The notes beneath the pieces were generated by a model. The model worked only from the letters and a program-made list of their open reading frames with translations. It had not been told where the DNA came from and did no database searches. Of a stretch of 64,000 nt of DNA, positions 51,699 to 64,000 are shown in pieces. A program made the translations under genes and the position numbers. Source of the DNA: Leptasterias polaris (taxonomy: Eukaryota; Echinodermata; Asteroidea; Forcipulatida; Asteriidae); the NCBI GenBank assembly GCA_037783415.1, contig JAZGTN010000047.1:3844001-3908000 (forward strand). Direction: 5' to 3'. Positions within the stretch are counted from its first letter, which is position 1, and each line of letters opens with the position of its first letter.

Positions 51699-51769
51699 CC
51701 AGTTTCATGGGTCTACTTACCGGGGAACTATGGGCTTACTGAGTCCTGTAAAGCACACCCTTACAAAAA

Positions 51770-52115
51770 TGTCCAGTTTAATTTTCCAATTGGAATCAAT
51801 TGGAATTGTTCCATTGTTGTGTTTTGGCACAGAACCAATTGGACCCAATTGAACTCGGTTAGATTCAGTTTTTCCAACTAGACCCTGTTGGGAAATAACT
51901 CTTCCAATATATTAGGAGGTGAAATTTCCAATTGGTAGAAACAAATTCCAACTAATTCCAATTCAATCAAATCAAGCCAACTGAGTCCAATTGGATTTAC
52001 AACTGGACTGAGTTGGTCTAAGATTTTATTCCAAATGGAAATTCAGTATTCCAATATAAACCAACTCAATCCAATTCTTTCCAACTGGATATCCAATTGG
52101 AATGAATTGGAAATT
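51770..52115. repeat. CCAATTGG-rich palindromic array
   Basis: More than a dozen copies of CCAATTGGAAT, CAATTGGAATT and CCAACTGAGTCC-like words within 350 bp in both orientations. No fixed period is clear. No coding potential. Confidence 0.7.
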
Positions 52116-54267
52116 TTGGTAAGGGATAATTCTGTGGGATGTAAGCGCCGAATTCAACGATAAGCAGAGCAATGAAATTGAGCCCTGGCCATGATCTAGT
52201 TTACATATGTGATATATCCGTGTTTGGAAATGAAATATGTTTGCGTAGGGGGTTGATGTAATGTCAGTGAGCACCTTTCCCAGGACGCCCAGTTGTCAAC
52301 ATCACTCAAAGTGTGTCAGGCATGGCGAGAAAGATGTGGTTTTCGGTTCAAGATCATACCGTTATGTTGTCATTGCCCCTGTGTTTATCTTGTCATTGCC
52401 CCTGTGTTTATCTTGTCAAGTGAGAGGCTACAGTAAAAACCGCAAACTGTGGGGGAGTCTGTGATGAAGAAATCTTTCAGAAGTTTAGTCATCAGTTAAA
52501 GCTCGGTTTACTACAGATATCAAAATATTGGGAAAGATTTTAGACGGAAAACAAAAAAGCAGTGTTAAGGGGACAGTAAGAGTCCATTTATCTTCAGCAT
52601 TGCACTGAAGTAATGTATTTTTAGAGGAAGAGGTAATTTTTTCACCCCAACAATTGAATCCTTTCTCAGGTATCTGAAAACAATTCCATGCAAAAAGGGT
52701 CTCTTTTCCTTTCATTATTTTCTTGCAACTTCGATGACCAATTGAGCCCAAACTTTCACATATTTGTTATTTTATGCATATGTTGGGATACACCAAGTGA
52801 GGATACAGGTCTTTGACAATTACCCAAAGTCTACTCTACCTTTAAATTCAAACACCACCCCAGGTATGTTTACAAAATGCATCACCCTGATCAAGCGACT
52901 CAAATGGCCAGCGGGCCGGACAGATGTTGAAACCTTAATTGACCGTTGGGTATTAGCATGATGTCACCTTCCTGTTCACGCGGTGACGACACCCTATCCG
53001 CAACCACAAAGTGACAGAGTGTAGGACATTTTTGTAGACACCTTCCCCCAAGTCTACAGCTCACTGATTTCTAATAAACTCCCTGAAGTTGATTAAAAGG
53101 CCTTCCTCAAGAATTAATAATAATGATTGAAAAACTTTAGGGGGCTGACATTTTTTGATAAAACATTTTCTGCATCAAACTTTGCAACTTTATTTCATTT
53201 GCAACTTGATGAATAAAAATGTGTTTTCTTGTTTTCTCAAGCACTAAAAAACAGCTGTTTAGCATGCCCGGTTGTGTAACCAGGGGGGCAGTAACCCCAC
53301 CCCCATGCACAAATGAATGATTTGATTCATTATAAAGAGCCCCCATCCCCAAATTATGTATTTGCCCCTCACCCCCCCTTCCCCCCCCCCCCCCCCCCCT
53401 CCACAATAAAAATGTCAGGTTAAACCGCAGCATGCCTAAACACTTTGTACCATGTTTGTACAAACCAAAAGATATACTACAACCACACTAACTGACAAAC
53501 TGTTTTATTTATGGTTTAATGGGGAAAACAAAACAAAATTGTATCTAAAATTACTTCTACTGAAATAACAATGTTGCTCAGCTGTGCTGTCATCCTCTAA
53601 ACAGTTTTGAAATGTACTGTTACAGTTTTTCCCTCAGCTTTACCAACCTCCCAGTCTGAATATTTTGGTACAGTCTGCCCCTCACACCCTACCACACCCC
53701 TTTACAGGGTGTGCATCGGTCCATTTTGCCAGTTTGCCAGTTTGCCATCTTGTTTTATTGTGGAGGAGAATTCAAAATGCCATGTGCTTGTATTTTGTGG
53801 GATACTGTGTGGTAGAACAACTCAAGTGCTGCTATTTCTAAAGTGTAATGAAGGTTTTGGAGTGTGGATGAAGAATTGTTGAAGATTAGACCAAGTAAGT
53901 TGTAGGCAAAGAGATAATTTTTAAGAGAAATCCTTGGTGTTTAAGTAAGAGATGTGTTAGTTTGCAACAACACATTTTACCTCCATGGTTTCAGCATTAA
54001 CCTAGTAGAGTCAAGATTGGACTTCAGTTAGGTTGTAGAATGAAAAGAAATGCACATAGGTTTTTTACACTTTTATGGCTATAGAATGGAGTGGATGAAA
54101 TCAAAGGTTACCGTCCAGGCAGCTAGCTGAGTTTTATTAAAGTTATTCCCCTCTTAAAAATATGCAGATGGTTTTACCATTAGATCATTAACAGCTAATG
54201 CTGTAAGACAATTTGCAAAGTCATGCAGTGAATGTTGTCTCTTCCCCCCCCCCCCCCCTTCTTTCTC

Positions 54268-54373
54268 TAGGGTGGCAGCTGTGTATGTTAGCCTGACGTC
54301 ATCCTTTGGGCATCATGAAACACATCAGATGCAGACCACAATCGTTTGTTAACTTTGACCAACTTAGTAGCGG
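54268..54373 (+). other. Candidate exon of an unknown transcript
   Basis: Pyrimidine tract and AG (TTCTTTCTCTAG, to 54270) followed by about 103 bp with an ATG (54315) opening a 19-codon frame MKHIRCRPQSFV..., ending at GTGAGT (54374). Acceptor and donor look good, but no homology is recognised and no partner exon was found. Could be a non-coding or 5'UTR exon. Confidence 0.2.
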
Positions 54374-54496
54374 GTGAGTAATGCAGTGATATGGCCTTCA
54401 ACCAAAGACGTTTAATGTGTGGTCTAGGCTGGTGCTACAAACTACTCACTCCGTGCATTAACGTCACTTGTATAAAGTCTTGGTTTAAACGACACC

Positions 54497-54652
54497 CAGG
54501 GCTCAGCACAGAAAAGTCTTTGTTTAGAAGACAAGTTAAGTTACCAGCCAAAAGTCATTCACAGTTTGCAACTGGTGCCCCACTATCATTTTGCTCAGCA
54601 GACAAATATGATAAGCAAATTTTTCCGCTTAAAAGTTTTAAAAATTGGGCCC
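54497..54652. mobile_element. Palindromic MITE, GGGCCC type (diverged)
   Basis: AGTTACCAGCCAAAAGTCAT core and AAAATTGGGCCC right end; the left end is decayed. Confidence 0.5.
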
Positions 54653-54659
54653 AGATACG

Positions 54660-56220
54660 AATAATATTGACTTGAACAGTTTTGGCGGCTACAGCTACAG
54701 CTACAACTATTGCTAAGGGTGAGGATTCAGTTAGCCGTAACCAAAGATATTTGGGATAAAGTTTAACCTTTGGTGACACTAGGTGGCGGTAGACTTAAAG
54801 CCATCAATCATTGTTCATAACATGCTCAGAACTATGAAAAAAAGCGGACTACTACTCACTACTCAGTAAGTCTGCTGCCCCCTAGTGTCTTGAAAGCCTC
54901 ATTTTGTGGTTAAACATGTAATGGCTTTCAAAACCCTCTCCTCAAAACCACAAGAAGTCCACAAACTTATTTATATTTGTGGCCCTTCATGTCAAAGTCA
55001 ATCTATAATCCGCCTGACTTTGGGGACGATTCTCAAAAGGCGAGCTGAGCGACCACAAACCAATGATGCAATGTCCCGAAATAGAAAGCCACTGTACTGG
55101 CCACAAAATAGCAACAAACGTACCCACAACTGGTATGTGGTTAAGTCTTGACATCCGCCGCAGTAAACGAGTTCCAGGTACCGATGCGGAAGAAGAGAGA
55201 TGCGTAATGTTGGCTCCCTCTCAAGTCGATCATAGCACAGGCTGTCACGAGTGCGAGGGGACGGGGAACCGGGGAACCGGGGGGACACAACTTGGCAAAT
55301 GGTGAGCGTTTCTTACGATTTAAATGCTGGGCTTCACCTGCGTCTCGATGACTTGGGATGACTTGTCCTTTTAGAAAATCCAGAGGGATGATTGCACATG
55401 AGCGCAAGATGTTTGAATATCTCATTTGTGTCCGTCAGTTTTAGACACCTTCTGAAATTAACCAAAGTTATGTGGTCAAACTTCTCCATTTAAAGGTATT
55501 ATACAAGAATGGTATAACGGGTAAAATTTTAGTCTGGAATATTACTGATTATGAAGTTCATACAAGAACCATTTTTGTCTGTGAAGTACTTCCCTCCGAA
55601 ATGAAGTAATGTTTAAGAAAACTGTCTCTGAAAACCTTTACAAAAATACAATGGCTGATTTCGGTTACAACCAAAAATAAGAACGTTTTAAAGGACAACG
55701 AAAATGGCGCATGGTTTTGCACTATTTTCTCCTGCCTGATCACACAATGGATTAAGCCAAAATTTTCACGTTTGTTATTTCATGGACATGGTTGATCCCC
55801 CCTATTTTGTCATCTCTACCAATCCTATATACTACCTTTAAAGCAACTACCATAAAGTTTGTACAAAGAACACTTTAAGAGTTGTAATTTTTTCTAGTTC
55901 CGTCCTTTAAAATCTTAATCTCAGGAAATTGAACGCTTACCTATTTAGCAGGAATAAAAGCACTTTGCCATGTACCTCAGGTCAAACAAAACAAACATTG
56001 GTTAGTGTCAGTCTGAAAGCTACAAGATTGTTAAGTTCATACCAGTACCAATCTTCCAGATAAACATTTCCACCTGAAATATTGTCAGAGTCGAGGAAAT
56101 AGCACTTGAAGGCCGTACAAACTCCCTGCTTATTTTGATTGTTGCTTTTAAAATAAGCCTGATGAGAGGATGCACCTAATCTCAGACAAAGCGTAAACCA
56201 TTTTTTCACTGTTTTCTGTA
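54660..56220. other. Intergenic DNA without clear features
   Basis: Several ORFs of 60-96 codons overlap on both strands at 54900-55425 without domain or splice support. One segment at 55150-55310 is GC-richer (GGGAACCGGGGAACCGGGGG) and ends before GTGAGC. I see no gene here. Confidence 0.4.
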
Positions 56221-56221
56221 A

Positions 56222-56300
56222 ATTGTAAAAATTAGTTAGTGGCCTGACGTTTCGACCCTAGCAGAGTCTTTCTCGAAGGCTAAATGACAACACAACAAGA
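56222..56300 (+). repeat. GTTAGTGGCCTGACG-type dispersed repeat
   Basis: Nearly consensus copy: TTAGTTAGTGGCCTGACG, CCCTAGCAGAGTCTTTCTCG, CTAAATGACAACACAAC. Confidence 0.65.
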
Positions 56301-56529
56301 GCAGTAAATTCTTTTTTTGCCCTGAAAAAAGTTATTAAAAAGTCTGCTAAAGACCTACCATGTAGGTTTGTACTCGATACTTTTCCAAAGGTCAACTATC
56401 ATGCCTGTATAATGGGAATGAATTTGGGGCTAACTCGATACAGAATAATGCCTAGACTTGTGAACAAGTCTAAATAATGCCTGGTACAATGACCTGCTAA
56501 GTCACAAGTTACCGCTTAAATTTTAATAC

Positions 56530-56597
56530 AAGTAATAAACCAAAGGTCGTTGGTTCAAATCCCGCTCTTGTCACTTCTTCTTTGTTCAACCCCCCCA
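56530..56597 (+). repeat. 3' part of SINE family B
   Basis: AAGGTCGTTGGTTCAAATCC, GCTCTTGTC and tail CTTCTTTGTTCAACCC. It confirms the conserved 3' tail used at the PCNA exon 5 acceptor. Confidence 0.6.
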
Positions 56598-56849
56598 AAT
56601 TAAATTTGAATTCCTTAGCGACGTGGCTTATTCAGATCAATGACAATTTGAAAAACTTTTAAAAAACACACATCAACAAATCACTTGTTCATTTTTTCAC
56701 TGTTGACAGTAGAGATTTTAATTCACAACCTACTTATGTTTCGGTCGATGCTTCAAAAACCTGGCCGATACCTTCACAAAAAGTACGATAGTAGTGCAAC
56801 CACAGAAAAAGCTTTACATTGAAACTACGAAAAGTACATAATTTCTGTG

Positions 56850-59800
56850 TGTTTTTTTTACGGTTAAACATGAACTACAAGAATGTAGTAACAAGCTTCC
56901 ACAGTACTTTTTATAAAGGGTTTCTTAAATTTTCAACCAGTTTCTTTAATACACATAAAGTCCAGTCCTACACATAAAATGTCTGTTTTTTTATATCCAA
57001 CATAGACAAGTACTGTATTACATACATACAACACTTCTGGTAACAGCTATTATTTTTTTCATATTTTTTAAATAAATAGCCTGGAAAGATCCACTTTCTT
57101 CGAAACATGTAAGTCTTTTGGTCCAGGCTGGAAATCTGATACCGCTTTCATTTATATTGAGAATTTGTGCATCTGATCACAAGGTAGTATTGAACTAGCC
57201 TGGGTTCGTCATCGTGACATTTTCTAAAGGTGGACAAAGTGGATCTGACCAGGCTAACACTGTGCTTCACATGGCTAAGATTTCCGCAGGGGTGCCACAT
57301 CATATTGACGCTTGGCCATACAATTTTTACATGTCCTACGATATTGATAAGATTTCTGTGAAGAGCTCTCTATTAGACAGTAACCATGAAAAGCGCGCCC
57401 TGGAGGCAGTAACCATGCGAAGCACGACAGTCATTTTTTTATCACCACATAGACACACTATAGGTCCACTCAGCACAGGGTTGACTATGAGCTAATTTAT
57501 GTACAATTTACACAAGAGGAAAAAAAACCTAATAATTCATCAATGGGCAACGGTTCAGCCAAGTGCAGGCGGAAAAAAGAAAACAACAATTTTATATTAA
57601 AGCGTAGATTTACCTGGTTGCTTCTTCTTTGAAAGAGAAAGCGAATTGCAAAAATTTGTGGTTTCGCAGGAATTTAGCAATTTTGAAAAACAAACAAACA
57701 TTTGTGTAAGTTCAGGAACAAAAGCTTTCACTTGCAGTTATAGAGACTCTTTTAATTTTTTTGACTCTCTTCAATTTCTGAACATCACAAAATCTCACTC
57801 CCTTGGACAAAAAAAATATATTATCTTTCTCCATCCAGATTCACATTTACACAGTAGCTTCCAGACTTGGTAACTTTCAGGTATTTTGAAAATCACGATT
57901 AAATACATTAAATTAATTTTTTTTTAAATAATACTGCTTAGCAAAAATTAGCAGGATACCACATTTATGCTTAGCAATTTGTGTCTTTTGTGTTCTAATG
58001 GGGCGGGGGTGATAAGCGCTTAACAGGCTGGTGCAATCTCTATCAAAATCAAATAAACCATTTTAAGTGGAAGACAAGACGCAATGAATATAAAGTAACA
58101 ATAATAACCTCGATCATCTACATGTACGTTTCATTGAACACGATCTAAAAAAAAACAGCCTACAACATGTAAGGCAACGAGATAATAAATATTGCTACAT
58201 CAATTGACCATCGAGGATCCCATGTGAGGGTGGTCATGTGACAACCACATGACTTTATCAAATTAGAGCCTGAAAGGTTGCATCTCATCACCATTCAGTG
58301 CAGTTTTGACCTAAACTAGGTATGAATTACTTCAACAAAAACTTGCAAAAGGCATTCGAGATCTTCTAATAACTGGGTGCATGCAACGATTTAAACTCAT
58401 TATTTATGGAGGGAGGTTAGAAATGGGAGCAATCAAATTGTTCAGAGAAACCCCCTGAAATGATATTTTGTGATTCTATGTAAAGCTAACTTCCAAATGG
58501 GACTTAGTCTAGGCTTTAACATTGTATATCTAGCAAAGTTGCCGTCTAATGTTGATATCATGTGGTGAATGCATCTACACAGTACATAGTCAACCCAATC
58601 AACATCACCAACCGTGGTTATGATTGATATAAACTATGCCAGCCAGCAATATGATATCATGTGGTGAATGCATCTACACAGTACATAGTTAACCCTCCTA
58701 CTGTCTGACCAATCGTGGTTATGATTAATATAAACTATGCCAGCCAGCAATATGATATCATGTGGTGAATGCATCTACACAGTACATAGTCAACCCTCCT
58801 ACTGTCTGACCGATCAACATCACCCACTCTGGGTGATGTTGATTTGTCAGACATACTATGCCAGCCTGCAATACAATAGCATGTGGTGAATACACATACA
58901 ATGTATGCTCACTTCTACCACCACACACAACCTGTGATCTCAAATGATTGGTCAACCCACTGAATAATGGCGTTAAGGGAAGAGTTTGAATGGATTTGTT
59001 TTTAAGGTCTGCCTCTGGAATTTGTTCCATCTTTACATTAAAAAAATAACAAGTAAATACCCCAACCCCAGTGAATTTAATGCGCTGCTTTTTAAAGTAA
59101 ATTTATCTTAAATCCAAGATTTTCCCAAATACACACACATAATTTGATAAATATTGACAATTAATAATCAAAACGTATCAAATAATCAATTAAATAACTG
59201 ATAAACGGCTACAAAATTAAACCCCCAACAATTGTTCTTAACTTCACTTTCTCATAACATTAATTAATAATGATTTATAAAAAAAAAATTCACAACTATT
59301 TAAACTTCAGAATATTTTCTGTACATAACATTTCTGCAAATTTCTTTTTGCAAAGGAAACAAAAAACTAAAATAACAATGGGCTAAAATATCCAACCGAT
59401 CACAATTAGCCTAATATTTTAGAGTTGTATGACAAACGCTATCAAAGAGGGTCATACTTTGGTATATGACCCTGGGAAAAAATTGTTTGATTTTTATCCT
59501 TAAGCCTACTTGTATATAGATGGTAATGGTAGTGAGGATCCTGCGAAAAGTGTGCCCATTGAGGAGAGAAAATTTATTGAAAAATTTGCATCTCCAAATG
59601 TCGCCTTAAGCCGATTTATGTGTCTGATTGTGAATGCTGCGGCCAGAACCCGCTGTCACCTTGCTAAATGTGGATGAATTTGACGTTCTTGATGAAAATA
59701 CTGTGAGATTGTTGCCATTTTTTTTCAAACAAGAAGTACAGGGGTAACTAAAGTTAAGAATTTTAAAAGCCACCAAAAAATCAGTAGTACATGTATGTCA

Positions 59801-61229
59801 AGAATTTCTCGTTGAGCGGTGAAAATGTTGAGTCTCGAACACAAAACAATCGGCTTATTTTAATTGTTGTAGTTGTTATATTTTACTCAAAAGTGTTTTT
59901 TTAGCAACTACAAATACAATGATTTGCAATGTTCTCAGCAAACATAAGTTCAAGCACTGCCATCTACTGCGTGGGAACACTGATTGTGTATCATTCAAAA
60001 CCTACACGTAGGACTGCCAAATTATTTACTCACACAATTTGTTGTTGTTATTTTCCTAGTTGCAGATTGCTCACAACCTGCCAGAAATACTGATATTAAA
60101 TAGCGTTAACGATCATGGATATTTATATATATATATCTATAAAAACAACTTAAAGTCACTTAAAATTGTGCCAATTACATTACATGTACTGTACAAGTGT
60201 ACGTAGATTTGTTGAGCTTTTTTTATAACTGGGTATAATTGAACACAGGAGGGCAGTATTTCCATACCCTGAAAATCACGGTCACATTAAAGTGGGTCAC
60301 ATTCTTTCACTTCGGAGCCGACAAACAATTCCACTTTTTTTTCTAACTGTCCTCCAATGCTGCTAGACATTTTGTACAGGTAGAGGGCGCTATTTCATTT
60401 TTGCTGGCATTCCAAGTTTGGCTTGGGATGTGACAAACATTACAGCTGGACAATGACCCTTCAACCGCCATTTTGAATATTCATGTACATGTTTACGAGA
60501 ACTGAAGTGAGGCTCTTGTCTACACACTGAACTGGTACCTGTTAGATGTTTCCCATGACCACTACGTTGTCTGACAAGAGGGCTTTCAGACTACTAGAGT
60601 CTTCGTCCCTTTTTAAAAAACTTCTCAATCAAAGAACATTTTAATTTCCAGAGCCAATTTTTTCAAACCCCACCAAAATATTGTTCTGTCCCTTTCATTT
60701 CAACTCTTCTTTTTTTAAATAGTGAGCCACTTTCAAAAGTATTTGTTGTCTTTTTGTACTCAATACTGCAATTTCAGAAAACCCTCTTCTTCCATTTGAA
60801 AAATTTACAGCAACATACAGTCTGTTCAGTGTTTCACGAAATCAATGACAATCAAAGCACAATAATGGTTTTTGTATACACACCACACAATATGCCACTC
60901 ACTTGAACTCAAATGCCAGCATGGAAGCAACTTTTTTCCTTTTAAAAGTTGGTGTACGACGTAAATATTCCCACCTCGAAAAAAACACAACAACCCCAAA
61001 ACTGCATCACATACAATTTTACTGTAACCCTCTTTCGCAGAGTCCTTCCATTTTCACACCAAATTGATATTAATGAGCACCGTCCATTCTAAGGTCAATA
61101 TTTAAATTAGGAGGTCACTATGCAAATGACCCCTTGATGTCAGTGACGTTATGTGGAATAATCGTGTCCTTGTTTTGTGTATTTTTTCTTTCACTAAAGG
61201 ATGGTAGGAGAGGTTACATGCATAAGTGG
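56850..61229 (-). other. JNK 3' flank, probably containing a long 3'UTR
   Basis: AT-rich, largely unique stretch directly downstream (minus strand) of the JNK stop codon, poor in SINEs and MITEs compared with the rest of the window. A minus-strand AATAAA lies at 59578-59573. A tandem repeat occupies 58554-58925. No other coding exon seen. Confidence 0.4.
58554..58925. repeat. Tandem repeat of about 100 bp, 3.5-4 units
   Basis: GATATCATGTGGTGAATGCA occurs at 58554, 58653 and 58754, with a diverged fourth near 58874. Units share CTACACAGTACATAGTCAAC, CTACTGTCTGACC and AAACTATGCCAGCC. Related single units lie at 63290-63385 and 63550-63680 in JNK introns. Confidence 0.8.
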
Positions 61230-63953
<2,724 letters not shown>

Positions 63954-64000
63954 TCAAGGAAAGAAAACGGAACACGATCGATCGTCCCTGGAGATTATTT

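Noticed and set aside
54998..55425. Overlapping ORFs of 80-96 codons on both strands
   Set aside because: GC-richer patch gives chance ORFs; none resembles a known family and frames conflict.

Overview
The window is nuclear DNA from an animal: AT-rich, with short exons, GT-AG introns, many dispersed repeats and no operons. SINE and MITE families and the form of the genes suggest a marine deuterostome invertebrate, perhaps an echinoderm such as a sea star. That assignment is inference. Four protein-coding genes could be reconstructed exon by exon with consistent splice phases.

Layout. (1) 1-3221, minus strand: 5' part of a PIWI-clade Argonaute (PIWIL2-like), six exons, running off the left edge just before the PAZ domain. 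(2) 6249-11055, plus strand: a complete six-exon PCNA gene (262 aa), head-to-head with PIWI across about 3 kb that holds two transposons and an E2F/CCAAT/CRE-like promoter next to PCNA. (3) 28504-44965, plus strand: a complete ARHGAP22/24/25-type RhoGAP (PH, RhoGAP, C-terminal coiled coil; 712 aa) in six coding exons. (4) 61230-63937, minus strand: the 3' half of a JNK MAP kinase gene (end of the kinase domain and C-terminal tail).

The remaining sequence is intronic or intergenic and rich in repeats: a Tc1/mariner-like MITE with CAGTCG termini and TA target sites, two unrelated foldback elements with 350-400 bp arms, a hAT-like MITE, a palindromic MITE with GGGCCCAATTTC ends, four tRNA-derived SINE families, many minisatellites (one a 17-unit array of two alternating unit lengths, one a higher-order array), and eleven poly(G)/poly(C) tracts of 10 bp or more.

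The genes are not an operon or pathway. PIWI (transposon silencing) beside PCNA (replication clamp) suggests shared proliferative or germline promoter activity, but this is inference. The main observations are: a SINE whose 3' tail forms the 3' splice site of PCNA exon 5; a three-level nest of transposons at 14341-16249 with target-site duplications still readable; a PCNA protein more divergent than expected for a deuterostome; and foldback elements in and around PCNA. I found no CRISPR array, rRNA, functional tRNA gene or clearly new multi-gene system.
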